The notes under the pieces are model-generated. The model was not told where the DNA came from and did no database searches. It saw nothing but the letters and a program-made list of their open reading frames with translations. A program made the position numbers and the translations under genes. From an uncultured Roseobacter sp. (GTDB lineage: Bacteria; Pseudomonadota; Alphaproteobacteria; Rhodobacterales; Rhodobacteraceae), in NCBI RefSeq assembly GCF_947491795.1, contig NZ_CANLKW010000002.1, positions 50,001 to 114,000 of the forward strand: a stretch of 64,000 nt of DNA. Direction: 5' to 3'. The number at the start of each line of letters is the position of its first letter. The stretch's first letter is position 1. This document shows, piece after piece, positions 55,825 to 64,000 of this stretch.

Positions 55825-56831
55825 AACGCATCCTTGTCGTCGGTGGCGGGCTGATCGGCGCGCGGCATGTCGGGGCCGTGCGCGCGCACCCTGGCTGCAC
55901 GCTTACCGGACTGGTCGATCCTGATCCGGACTGCATGAATGATGGCTCGGTCACGCGGTATGCCGATATGGCCGACGCGCCGGACAATGTGGACGGGGTC
56001 ATCATCGCGACCCCAACCCACCTGCACAGCGCCCACGGTGTTTACGCTGCATCGCGTGGCTGGCATATGCTGATTGAGAAACCCGTAGCCGGCGACATGG
56101 CCGGGGCTCTGGCGTTGCAGCAGGCCGTGCAAAAGGCAGGGGTGCAGTCACTGGTCGGCCACCACCGTCGGTATCACAAACGCGTCGCACGGCTCAAAGA
56201 CGTGCTGGCAGGCGGCACAATCGGAGAGGCGGTCACTGTTTCTCTGATCTGGGCCATGCGCAAACCTGATGACTATTTCATGGGGAACTGGCGCACGGCC
56301 GGGGGCAGCCCGGTCATGATCAACCTGGTGCATGACATCGATATTTTGCGGCATGTTGTGGGTGAAATCACCCAGACCATCGCCCTGCCCGGCCGCGCGT
56401 TGCGCGGAACGGACCGCATTGAAAGCGGCGCAGTGGCGCTGGGTTTTGAAAACGGTGCGACCGGCACCATCAGCTTTGCGGATACCGCGCCCAGCCCCTG
56501 GGGTTTTGAGGCCGGCACCGGCGAGAACCCCAATATCGGCACCACAGGCCAGGACATGATGTGGATCACGGGAACAAAGGGTGCTGTGAGTTTCCCCTCC
56601 ATGACACTCTGGCAGGGTACTGACTGGTCGCGGCCTGCCGTTTCGCGGGATTTGTCCGGTCCGGATGATGAAACGGTACCACTGGACAGACAGCTGGACC
56701 ATTTCCTCGACGTTATGGAAGGGCGCGCCAGACCGCTGATCGACGTGGCGGATGCCGCGCGCACATTGTCTGTGGCCCTGGACATCGAAGCACAGCTGGC
56801 CACCAAACCCGGAGAAAAGCGTTATGGCTGA
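55821..56831 (+). CDS. Gfo/Idh/MocA family oxidoreductase, copy 1
   Basis: 336 residues from a GTG at 55821, overlapping the previous stop by 4 bases (GTGA). The Rossmann motif is ILVVGGGLIGARHV, the family EKP motif is MLIEKPVAGDM, and a conserved NLVHDIDILRHVVGEI carries the catalytic Asp/His region. The family uses NAD(P) to oxidise or reduce sugars and inositols, or to start oxidative glycoside cleavage. First of four such genes in this operon. Confidence 0.88.
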   Translation: MKRILVVGGGLIGARHVGAVRAHPGCTLTGLVDPDPDCMNDGSVTRYADMADAPDNVDGVIIATPTHLHSAHGVYAASRGWHMLIEKPVAGDMAGALALQQAVQKAGVQSLVGHHRRYHKRVARLKDVLAGGTIGEAVTVSLIWAMRKPDDYFMGNWRTAGGSPVMINLVHDIDILRHVVGEITQTIALPGRALRGTDRIESGAVALGFENGATGTISFADTAPSPWGFEAGTGENPNIGTTGQDMMWITGTKGAVSFPSMTLWQGTDWSRPAVSRDLSGPDDETVPLDRQLDHFLDVMEGRARPLIDVADAARTLSVALDIEAQLATKPGEKRYG

Positions 56832-57708
56832 AACACTCACACCGGATCAGATCGCGCACTACGAGGAGCATGGCTACCTCGTTCTGGAAAACCGCATCCC
56901 GGCGGACTGGCTGGCGAAAATCTACGCCGAAATCGCGCGTTTTGAAGAAGAGGCGGCTACCATGACCGCCAGCAACGAACGTCTCGACCTGGAAGACAGC
57001 CATACCGCCACAGACCCGCGTCTGCGCCGGATTAAACTGCCGCACACGATATCGGACGTGGTGCGCGACCTGATGTATTCGGATCATATCCTTGCACCGG
57101 CGCGGGATCTGATCGGCCCGGACCTGCGGTTGCACACGACGAAACTGAATATGAAATCAGCCGGTTACGGTGCAGCCGTTGAATGGCATCAGGACTATGC
57201 CTTTTACCCGCATACCAACGACGACATACTGGCGATCGGCGTGATCCTTGATGATATGGCGCCGGAAAACGGGCCGTTGATGGTCTATCCGGGCAGCCAC
57301 AAAGGCCCGGTTTTTGATCACCACGTAGACGGCGTTTTTGCGGGCGCCATGCTGCCAGAGGAAAACGGCCTGAACCCGGCCGACGCTGTGCAACTCACGG
57401 GGCCTGCCGGATCCGTTAGCATCCATCATGGCCGGATCGTGCACGGGTCAGCGCTGAACACCTCTGATCGTGCGCGTCGTATTCTTTTCTATGAGATGAT
57501 GGCAGCTGATGCCTTTCCGATCATGGGGTCTATGACAAAATGGGACGGGATCGAGGACTATGACACGCGGATGCTGTGCGGTCAGACGACAAAGAACCCG
57601 CGCCTGAAGGACATTCCGGTCCGCATTCCACAGCCACAACCCGATGTACCCATTTCCATTTACGAAATTCAGAAAGGCATGAAAAAACGTGCCTTTGACA
57701 CCATCTGA
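56824..57708 (+). CDS. Phytanoyl-CoA dioxygenase family protein, second of two
   Basis: 294 residues. The iron triad is His122 and Asp124 in VEWHQDYAF and His207 in GRIVHGSALN, with a following Arg pair (RARRI) for 2-oxoglutarate. It is clearly diverged from the first copy in length and flanking sequence; the loop MVYPGSHKGPVFDHHVDG is prominent. It overlaps the previous gene by 8 bases, so it is certainly part of the operon. Two different oxygenases may act on successive or alternative positions of the substrate. Confidence 0.88.
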   Translation: MAETLTPDQIAHYEEHGYLVLENRIPADWLAKIYAEIARFEEEAATMTASNERLDLEDSHTATDPRLRRIKLPHTISDVVRDLMYSDHILAPARDLIGPDLRLHTTKLNMKSAGYGAAVEWHQDYAFYPHTNDDILAIGVILDDMAPENGPLMVYPGSHKGPVFDHHVDGVFAGAMLPEENGLNPADAVQLTGPAGSVSIHHGRIVHGSALNTSDRARRILFYEMMAADAFPIMGSMTKWDGIEDYDTRMLCGQTTKNPRLKDIPVRIPQPQPDVPISIYEIQKGMKKRAFDTI

Positions 57709-57720
57709 CAGGAGACAGAC

Positions 57721-58608
57721 ATGACGCAGCCAGCAATCGGTTTCATTGGCCTCGGACTTATGGGCGGTGCCATGGTCGGCAGGCTACAGGACCAGGGCTA
57801 TGCCCTGACCGTTCTGGGCAACCGTGACCGCACTTACATCGATCAGGCCCTGAGCCGTGGCGCGAGCGAGGCGGGCAGCGCCCGCGACGTCGCCGTCGCA
57901 TCGGACATCATTATGCTGTGCATGGGCACGTCGGACCACGTCGAAAGCCGGATGCTGGGCGATGATGGCGTGATTGCCGGTATGAAACCGGGCACCGTTG
58001 TCATCGACTTTGGCACGTCGCTGCCAGGCAGCACCCGGATGCTGGGCGAAAAGGTTTCCGCTGCGGGCGGTACGTACCTGGATGCGCCGCTGGGGCGCAC
58101 GCCCTCACATGCCAAGGACGGGCTGCTGAACATCATGACCTCCGGCGACAAAGAGGCTTTTGACAAGGTTGAACCTGTATTGAAGGACCTCGGCGAGAAC
58201 GTGTTTCACCTCGGCGCGCTGGGATCCGGCCATACCATCAAACTGATCAACAACTTTTTCGGCATGACAGTCGCAAACGCGATGGCAGAAGCCTTTGCAA
58301 TGGCGGACGTCGCCGGGGTGGACCGTGAAAAAGTCTACAGTGTTATGGCCGCCGGCCCACTGCACTCGGGCATGATGGATTTTGTAAAAGGATACGGCGT
58401 GGATGGTGATCCGAACCAGCTCGCCTTTGCCATCAAGAATGCGGCCAAGGACGTAGGTTATTACAAACAAATGGCCGATGACGCAGGTGTGGACAGCATC
58501 ATGTCACGCTGCGCACTGGCAGCATTGACCGAAGCCCGCGACAACGGTCAGGCCGATGAAATGGTCAGCCAGATGGTCGACTTCTTTGCCGCACGGTTTG
58601 GTAAGTAA
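57721..58608 (+). CDS. Beta-hydroxyacid dehydrogenase (3-hydroxyisobutyrate dehydrogenase family)
   Basis: A 295-residue NAD(P)-dependent enzyme. Motifs are GFIGLGLMGGAMVGRL, YLDAPLGRTPSHAKDG (substrate loop) and the catalytic Lys in GHTIKLINNFFG. A family member such as tartronate semialdehyde reductase or 2-hydroxy-3-oxopropionate reductase could finish a uronate/aldarate route. It differs markedly from the HIBADH paralogue at 46994. It is separated by 12 bases from the second dioxygenase and overlaps the exporter start. Confidence 0.88.
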   Translation: MTQPAIGFIGLGLMGGAMVGRLQDQGYALTVLGNRDRTYIDQALSRGASEAGSARDVAVASDIIMLCMGTSDHVESRMLGDDGVIAGMKPGTVVIDFGTSLPGSTRMLGEKVSAAGGTYLDAPLGRTPSHAKDGLLNIMTSGDKEAFDKVEPVLKDLGENVFHLGALGSGHTIKLINNFFGMTVANAMAEAFAMADVAGVDREKVYSVMAAGPLHSGMMDFVKGYGVDGDPNQLAFAIKNAAKDVGYYKQMADDAGVDSIMSRCALAALTEARDNGQADEMVSQMVDFFAARFGK

Positions 58609-59489
58609 TGGCCGTCGCCGCCCGCGCGCTTGAGGACAAACCACAGCTTGGCATTATGATGATGCTGGCCGCCTGGTTTCTCTTTGCGCTGGTGGACACT
58701 TCTGCGAAATGGCTCGTGCTTGCAGGGTATCCGGCGTTTCAGCTGGCCTTCATGCGTTATGCCGGCCATTTCGCCATTTCTCTTGTTGTGACGTTCCGTG
58801 AAGGGTTCGACAGCGACAGGCTGCGTACGGGGCATCTGTGGCAGGTCCTCTTCCGTTCATCGCTGCTGATCTCCGCGACACTGGGGAATTTTTATGCGCT
58901 GAACTTTCTGCCGCTCACGGTGATTTCGGCAATTATGTTCTCCAGTCCGATCATCGTGTGCTTTTTGTCGATGACGGTTCTGAAGGAACAGATCGGCCCC
59001 TGGCGCTGGGGTGCCATACTTCTGGGGTTTGCGGGCGTTCTCGTCGTGATCCGACCGTTTGGAGAGACCTTTCATCCGGCGATGATCCTGCCGATGTACA
59101 ACGCGACCGCACTGGCGCTTTATTCTCTGATGACGCGCAGGCTGGCCGGGCTGGTCGCCACTGAGACAATGCAGTTTTACATGGGCGCACTGGGAACCGC
59201 TGTGCTGCTTCCCTTTGCCATCTGGGCCTGGGTGATGCCGCCGGACCTGCTCGGCTGGTGCCTGCTCATCGGGCTTGGTGTCCTCGGCTGGAGTGGCCAC
59301 CAGCTGCTGACCACGGCGCATCTTTTCGGCTCGGCCAATACGCTGATGCCCTACACCTATTCATTCATGATATACATCGCCGGCCTCAGCTGGCTGGTCT
59401 TTGACCATTTGCCCGACTTCTGGACTGTCACGGGCGCGCTGATCATTGTGATGTCAGGACTGATCATCTGGAAACGGGAACAGAAATGA
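58608..59489 (+). CDS. EamA/DMT family transporter
   Basis: A 293-residue membrane protein with ten predicted helices in two EamA repeats (LGIMMMLAAWFLFALVDTSAKW... and LPMYNATALALYSLMTRRLAGL...). Such carriers often export metabolites or amino acids. Placement within a catabolic operon suggests export or exchange of a pathway intermediate, or uptake of a second substrate. It shares one base with the previous stop and overlaps the kinase by 4. Confidence 0.88.
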   Translation: MAVAARALEDKPQLGIMMMLAAWFLFALVDTSAKWLVLAGYPAFQLAFMRYAGHFAISLVVTFREGFDSDRLRTGHLWQVLFRSSLLISATLGNFYALNFLPLTVISAIMFSSPIIVCFLSMTVLKEQIGPWRWGAILLGFAGVLVVIRPFGETFHPAMILPMYNATALALYSLMTRRLAGLVATETMQFYMGALGTAVLLPFAIWAWVMPPDLLGWCLLIGLGVLGWSGHQLLTTAHLFGSANTLMPYTYSFMIYIAGLSWLVFDHLPDFWTVTGALIIVMSGLIIWKREQK

Positions 59490-60370
59490 ATATGAAAGTC
59501 GCCTGCGTCGGCGAAGCAATGATCGAACTGTCCATGATGGGCGATACAGCGGGTGTCGGCGTGGCCGGGGATACCCTGAATACCGCCATCTATCTGAAAC
59601 GCTGTGCCCCGGCGCTGCAGGTCGACTATGTGTCCTGTATCGGGGACGACCCTTTCTCACAGAAAATCCACGAATTCATCGCGTCCCAGAAAATCGGCTG
59701 CGATCATCTGGTATCCCTGCCCGATGCGACGCCTGGTCTTTATGCGATTACGACGACGCCGGACGGAGAACGGTCTTTTACCTACTGGCGTAATGCCTCA
59801 GCCGCGCGGCGGATGTTTCAGGGCGGCAAAGAGCCGGACTTTTCGGTTCTGGATAGTTTCGATGTCGTTTACCTGTCCGGCATCACGATGGCGATCCTGC
59901 CGCATCCCGTACGTCTGGCACTGCTGGACTGGCTGGCGCAAAGCCGCGTGCGCTTTGCCTATGACAGCAACTTCCGGCCTGCGCTGTGGGAGGATGCGGC
60001 GACGGCCCGGGCTGTGACATCCGTTCTCTGGGCCCGCGCAGATATCGCCCTGCCGTCGGTCGACGATGAAATGGCTCTTTTTGAGCAATCGGCTGAAGAT
60101 GTGGCCCGCCGGTTTCAAGATCTCGGCATGGCCGGCGCCCTCAAGCAGGGTGCAGATGGCCCGCTGAGCCTCGGGCAGGACGTACAACAGTCTTACCCAC
60201 CAGCAAGCAAAGTCCTGGACACAACAGCCGCCGGAGACAGTTTTAACGGCGGCTATCTGGGCGCGCTGCTTACGGGTGCCGGACAAGCCGAAGCGCTGAT
60301 GGCCGGTCATGCCTGCGCGGCGCGTGTTGTGGCACACAGAGGGGCCATCATCCCGCCAGACGCCATATGA
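59486..60370 (+). CDS. kdgK: 2-Keto-3-deoxygluconate kinase (PfkB family)
   Basis: A 294-residue ribokinase-fold enzyme. The N-terminal VACVGEAMIELSMMG and VAGDTLNTAIYLKR are typical of KDG kinases, as is LYAITTTPDGERSFTYWRNASAAR for substrate binding. The C-terminal DTTAAGDSFNGGYLGAL holds the anion hole and catalytic Asp. It phosphorylates 2-keto-3-deoxygluconate to KDPG, joining products of UxaA and UxuA into Entner-Doudoroff metabolism. It overlaps neighbours by 4 bases on both sides. Confidence 0.92.
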   Translation: MNMKVACVGEAMIELSMMGDTAGVGVAGDTLNTAIYLKRCAPALQVDYVSCIGDDPFSQKIHEFIASQKIGCDHLVSLPDATPGLYAITTTPDGERSFTYWRNASAARRMFQGGKEPDFSVLDSFDVVYLSGITMAILPHPVRLALLDWLAQSRVRFAYDSNFRPALWEDAATARAVTSVLWARADIALPSVDDEMALFEQSAEDVARRFQDLGMAGALKQGADGPLSLGQDVQQSYPPASKVLDTTAAGDSFNGGYLGALLTGAGQAEALMAGHACAARVVAHRGAIIPPDAI

Positions 60371-61401
60371 AGACGGTTCTGATCGGTCTGGGCATGGTCG
60401 CAGAGACCCACCTGCTGGCTATCCGCGATGCGACACCGCAGGTCATGTTGTCCGGGGTTATGGGACGCAATCGTGAACGTGCAGAAGCCTTTGCACAGAA
60501 AGCATCCCGCATGCTCGGGTATCCGGTGCCCGTCCTGGGCGACATGGCAGCAGTCCTGTCAGCCAGACCGGATTTTGTGATTGTCGCGACGCCGCCAGAC
60601 GCGCGCATGGAAATCACCACGGCGCTTGCCGCCGAAAAAATACCAATCCTTATGGAAAAGCCTGTGGAACGCAGCCTGCCCGCTGCGGTGTCTGTCGTGA
60701 CGCTTTGTGAGCGCGCTGGTGTTCCGCTTGGTATTGTCCTGCAGCACCGCGCAAGGGAGGCCTCCCAGGCGTTGCAAAAGGCTCTTGCCAATAACGAACT
60801 GGGCCAGATCGCAACCGTGGATATCCGGGTTCCCTGGTGGCGAGACCAGGCGTATTACGACGCGCCGGGACGCGGCACATACGCCCGGGATGGCGGTGGG
60901 GTCATGATCAACCAGGCCATTCATTCTCTTGATCTTGCGCTCTGGCTGCTTGGACCTGTCCGCTCGCTGACGGCCATGATGCACCGGACACCCCTGCACA
61001 GTCTGGAGGCGGAGGATTGGGCTGCAACTCTTTTGCAGATGGAAAATGGCGCAGCCGGGGTCCTGACCGCAACCACGGCCGCTTTCCCGGGTGGTGCTGA
61101 GAGCATTTCAGTTCAGGGAACCCAGGGCTGCGCGCACCTGGCGTCCGGCGTGCTGACACTCACGGATATGAGCGGTGGCGTAGAATCGGTCGGTGAAACC
61201 GCTGCAACCGGCGGGGGCGCAGATCCAATGGCCTTTACGCACGCCTGGCATCAAACGGTGCTGGAAGACTTCGTCACGTCCCTTGCTCAGGGGCGCGAAC
61301 CGCTGGCCAGTGGGCGCAGTGCATTGGCTGCGCAGGCAGTGATTACGGCAATGGCAACGTCTTCAGAAACAGGACAGAGGACAGAGGTGGAACGGGTATG
61401 A
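60367..61401 (+). CDS. Gfo/Idh/MocA family oxidoreductase, copy 2
   Basis: A 344-residue enzyme with VLIGLGMVAETHLLA in the nucleotide region and the EKP motif LMEKPVERS. A conserved GGGVMINQAIHSLDLALWLLGPV gives the His-x-x-Asp catalytic motif of this family. PWWRDQAYYDAPGRGTYARDG is typical of the sugar-oxidising branch. It overlaps the kinase by 4 bases and the next paralogue by 4 bases. Confidence 0.89.
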   Translation: MKTVLIGLGMVAETHLLAIRDATPQVMLSGVMGRNRERAEAFAQKASRMLGYPVPVLGDMAAVLSARPDFVIVATPPDARMEITTALAAEKIPILMEKPVERSLPAAVSVVTLCERAGVPLGIVLQHRAREASQALQKALANNELGQIATVDIRVPWWRDQAYYDAPGRGTYARDGGGVMINQAIHSLDLALWLLGPVRSLTAMMHRTPLHSLEAEDWAATLLQMENGAAGVLTATTAAFPGGAESISVQGTQGCAHLASGVLTLTDMSGGVESVGETAATGGGADPMAFTHAWHQTVLEDFVTSLAQGREPLASGRSALAAQAVITAMATSSETGQRTEVERV

Positions 61402-62399
61402 CACTGAAGTTCGTAGCAATTGGTCTTGATCACCGCCACATCTACGGCATGACCGAAAACATGCTGGCAACCGGGGCGGAGTGCCTGGGCTACTGGACCG
61501 ATGGCAACCCTGAAACTCTGCCCGGCTTCAGGAAACGGTTTCCCACTTTACCCCGTTTCGACAGGCTGGATGATGCATTGAACAGCGGTGCCGATCTCGC
61601 CCTTATTGCAGCCGTGCCCGCAGATCGTGCTGATCTGGCCGTCTCTTCCATGCGCAACCGTATGGATGTCATGACAGACAAGCCCGGCTGCACGACCCTT
61701 GAACAACTCGACCAGATCAAAGACTGCGTAGCTGAGACAGGGCGCATCTGGTCGGTTAATTTCTCAGAACGCTTTGAAGTTCCGGCTGTCACACGCGCGG
61801 ATGAGCTTGTGGCAGCGGGGGCAATTGGAAAAGTGGTGCAAACGGTAGGCCTGGGCCCGCACCGGCTCAACCGCGCCACGCGGCCTGCGTGGTTTTTTCA
61901 GCGTGAACGCTATGGCGGCATTCTGACGGACATTGCATCCCATCAGATAGACCAGTTTCTGCATTTCACAGGAGCAGCTACAGCCGAAATTACACATTCA
62001 TTTACAGCGAACTACGCCAATCCGGACGATCCGGGTTTAGAGGATTTTGGCGAGCTTTCGCTACGCAGCGAAAACGGCACCGGCTACATCCGCGTGGACT
62101 GGTTTACGCCGGACGCGCTTCCAACCTGGGGGGATGGCCGCCTGACTATCCTGGGCACCCAAGGGTACATCGAATTGCGCAAGTATACAGATGTTGGTGG
62201 CTCGCCCGGCACAGATCACCTGATCCTGGTGAACGGATCAGAGTGCACAAAGATCGATGCATCGGATGCCGGGCTGCCCTACTTTGAAAGGTTGTCCAGG
62301 GACATACGGGAGCGTACGGAAACAGCAATGACGCAGGCGCATTGTTTTCTGGTCATGGAACTCGCCCTGCAGGCGCAGAAACGCGCCAACCAGACATGA
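61398..62399 (+). CDS. Gfo/Idh/MocA family oxidoreductase, copy 3 (atypical nucleotide motif)
   Basis: 333 residues. The usual G-x-G-x-x-G is replaced by FVAIGLDHRHIYGM, and the EKP motif reads TDKPGC. The family's catalytic block is kept as ILTDIASHQIDQFLHFTG. Such divergence could mean changed cofactor handling or a role in which NAD is held permanently. It overlaps both neighbouring Gfo genes by 4 bases. Confidence 0.84.
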   Translation: MTLKFVAIGLDHRHIYGMTENMLATGAECLGYWTDGNPETLPGFRKRFPTLPRFDRLDDALNSGADLALIAAVPADRADLAVSSMRNRMDVMTDKPGCTTLEQLDQIKDCVAETGRIWSVNFSERFEVPAVTRADELVAAGAIGKVVQTVGLGPHRLNRATRPAWFFQRERYGGILTDIASHQIDQFLHFTGAATAEITHSFTANYANPDDPGLEDFGELSLRSENGTGYIRVDWFTPDALPTWGDGRLTILGTQGYIELRKYTDVGGSPGTDHLILVNGSECTKIDASDAGLPYFERLSRDIRERTETAMTQAHCFLVMELALQAQKRANQT

Positions 62400-63448
62400 T
62401 AAGTGTTGCAATCCTGGGCGCAGGTATCGGTGCGGAACATCTCGCCGCTTATCGCAGATTACCTGAGGATTTTCAGGTGACCTGGCTGATTGACCAGGAT
62501 ACCGGGCGGGCGGCATCACTGCTTCGGGGCGATGCCTGCGGTATCAACCCGGACATTGATACTGCACTGGCTGATCCTCAGATTGATCTGATCGATATCT
62601 GTCTGCCGCCGCATCTGCATGTGCCGGTTGCCCTGCGCGCGCTCGCAGCGGGCAAACATGTCATCTGCGAAAAGCCTCTGGCAACGTCAATGCAGGATGT
62701 GGATGCCCTGCGCCGCGCATCCTCTGACGCGAACCGGCAGGTCTTTCCCGTTTTTCAGTACAGATGGGGGCCGGCGCTTGCAAAACTGCGCGCCCTGACA
62801 GAATGCGGATTTGCAGGCAAGCCACAGGTTGCATCCATCGAAACGCACTGGTCACGCGGCGCTGACTATTATGCCGTTCCATGGCGCGGTACATGGGCCG
62901 GTGAACAGGGTGGTGCCGTGCTGGGTCATGCCATTCACAATCATGATCTGATGACACAGTTCATGGGCCCGGTCTCTGAGGTCACCGCTTTTACGGCAAC
63001 CCGGGTCAACCCGATTGAAACAGAAGACTGTGCCGCGCTGTGCTTTCGGATGCAGAATGGCTCTCTTGTTACCAGTTCGGTGACGCTCGGCGCGGCGGTG
63101 GATGAAACGAGAATCCGAGTGGTGTTTGAGAATATGACCGCGACCTCGGATACAGCGCCCTATGCGCCCGGCGCTGCAGACTGGACGTTCGCTGCACGGG
63201 AGCCGGACAGGCAGGCGGAACTGGACACCATTGTTTCCAACGCCAATGCAGAGGCAACCGGGTTTGAGGGCTTTCTTTCAGAGGTCGGCCTGGCCTTGTC
63301 CGGCAGCAAAAACAGGGCTGTTACACTGGCAGAAGGTGCCGCCTCTGTCGAACTGGTGACAGCAATTTATCAGGCGGCGCGCAGCGGGCAGCCTGTGAAG
63401 CTGCCATTGACCAAAACGCACCCGCTGTACGGAGGTTGGCACCCATGA
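62396..63448 (+). CDS. Gfo/Idh/MocA family oxidoreductase, copy 4
   Basis: 350 residues from the ATG at 62396 (4-base overlap). The nucleotide motif is VAILGAGIGAEHLAAY, the EKP motif VICEKPLATSM, and the catalytic block GGAVLGHAIHNHDLMTQFMGPV has the family His/Asp. It belongs to the group acting on sugars with an ETHWSRGADYYAVPWRGTWAG substrate region. It is followed by mannonate dehydratase, again with a 4-base overlap. Confidence 0.88.
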   Translation: MISVAILGAGIGAEHLAAYRRLPEDFQVTWLIDQDTGRAASLLRGDACGINPDIDTALADPQIDLIDICLPPHLHVPVALRALAAGKHVICEKPLATSMQDVDALRRASSDANRQVFPVFQYRWGPALAKLRALTECGFAGKPQVASIETHWSRGADYYAVPWRGTWAGEQGGAVLGHAIHNHDLMTQFMGPVSEVTAFTATRVNPIETEDCAALCFRMQNGSLVTSSVTLGAAVDETRIRVVFENMTATSDTAPYAPGAADWTFAAREPDRQAELDTIVSNANAEATGFEGFLSEVGLALSGSKNRAVTLAEGAASVELVTAIYQAARSGQPVKLPLTKTHPLYGGWHP

Positions 63449-64000
63449 AACAATGCTGGCGCTGGTTTGGGCCCAAAGACAAAATCCCGCTGTCCCAACT
63501 GCACCAGGTGGGTGTGGAAGGGATCGTAACCGCATTGCACCACATTGCGCCCGGAGATGTCTGGGACCCTGCTTCCATACGCGAGCGTATTGATCTGCTT
63601 GCGGCTTCCGGGTTCACCTGGGACGTCGTAGAAAGCCTGCCGGTTTCAGAAACGATAAAGACCAAAGGTCCTGGCTATGCCGCAAATCTCGACGCCTATA
63701 GGGCCAGCCTGACGAACCTTGCGCAGGCTGGTATTCACACCGTCTGTTACAATTTCATGCCAATCCTCGACTGGACCCGCACGATCTTGCGCGCGCCGCA
63801 GCCGCATGGTGGAACGGCAATGCATTTTTCACTGCTGGATTTCGCAGTATTCGATCTGCATATCCTGCAGCGGGCGACGGCAGCTGAAGACTATTCGCCC
63901 GAACTGCTGGAAGACGCGAGGGCGCGTTATTCGGCACTTTCTGAGCAACAGCGAAGAAGCCTGCAGAACAACATCATCGCGGGCCTGCCCGGTGCGAATG
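63445..64000 (+). CDS. uxuA: Mannonate dehydratase UxuA (3' end beyond the window)
   Basis: The first 185 codons are visible. The start MKQCWRWFGPKDKIPLSQLHQ and HHIAPGDVWDPASIRERIDLL are highly characteristic of UxuA, and the VCYNFMPILDWTRT strand of the TIM barrel follows. The enzyme dehydrates D-mannonate to 2-keto-3-deoxygluconate, using a divalent metal. It overlaps the fourth Gfo gene by 4 bases and is the fourteenth gene of the plus-strand operon starting at dctP, which continues past the right edge. Confidence 0.93.
   Translation, partial: MKQCWRWFGPKDKIPLSQLHQVGVEGIVTALHHIAPGDVWDPASIRERIDLLAASGFTWDVVESLPVSETIKTKGPGYAANLDAYRASLTNLAQAGIHTVCYNFMPILDWTRTILRAPQPHGGTAMHFSLLDFAVFDLHILQRATAAEDYSPELLEDARARYSALSEQQRRSLQNNIIAGLPGAN

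Overview
The window is GC-rich, gene-dense chromosomal DNA from an alphaproteobacterium of the Roseobacter group (Rhodobacterales). The evidence is a paired ECF sigma factor RpoE and zinc anti-sigma factor ChrR with the divergent flavoprotein/DUF1365/transporter/DUF3833/SDR operon known from Rhodobacter, a VPLPA-type C-terminal sorting signal, a Liv-type transporter operon carrying two CoA ligases, and a TRAP-linked sugar-acid operon. I see no phage, insertion sequence, CRISPR array or rRNA. There is one tRNA, tRNA-Val(GAC).

Left part (1-15100): the methionine-sulfoxide repair pair MsrP/MsrQ, a HAD phosphatase, a secreted fasciclin protein, a sorted spondin-like surface protein, ClpB, PyrF, a zinc-ribbon DinB polymerase, N-formylglutamate amidohydrolase, tRNA-Val, ribosomal protein bL36, a DUF1868-like protein, a YghU-type GST, an iron-binding periplasmic protein and a dienelactone hydrolase. 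Two strong intrinsic terminators on either side of pyrF have no coding sequence in front of them and may end small RNAs.

Middle part (15100-35000): an iron permease convergent with the iron-binding protein. Both carry a closely similar 16-bp upstream box. A large minus-strand operon follows: AMP-forming acyl-CoA ligase, LivG, a small exported protein, LivH, LivM, substrate-binding protein, LivF and a PaaK-like ligase. It is interrupted by a small opposite-strand membrane-protein gene and contains a five-copy 11-bp tandem repeat inside the start of the small exported protein. Then come an amidase of the carbamoylase family, a small secreted protein, a stand-alone formate dehydrogenase alpha subunit, and a short plus-strand operon of histidine phosphatase, GST and saccharopine dehydrogenase.

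Stress locus (35000-41083): rpoE-chrR, which in Rhodobacter responds to singlet oxygen, faces a five-gene operon. Both directions have a candidate sigma-E promoter with the same 18-bp spacer.

Sugar-acid island (41087-64000, continuing past the right edge): a minus-strand operon (SDR, IlvD/Edd dehydratase, small membrane protein, FAH-type hydrolase, 2-hydroxyacid dehydrogenase, mandelate-racemase-family enzyme) looks like a non-phosphorylating sugar-acid route. Two plus-strand dehydrogenases of C4-acid type and a GntR regulator separate it from a long tightly overlapped plus-strand operon. That operon holds a TRAP transporter, two phytanoyl-CoA-dioxygenase-family proteins, an altronate-dehydratase-family protein, four Gfo/Idh/MocA oxidoreductases, a beta-hydroxyacid dehydrogenase, an EamA exporter, KDG kinase and mannonate dehydratase. 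UxaA, UxuA and KdgK point to convergence on 2-keto-3-deoxygluconate. The dioxygenases and multiple Gfo enzymes, with no classical UxaB, UxuB or UxaC visible, suggest that the real substrate is a modified or conjugated hexuronate. I regard this as the most likely undescribed system in the window.
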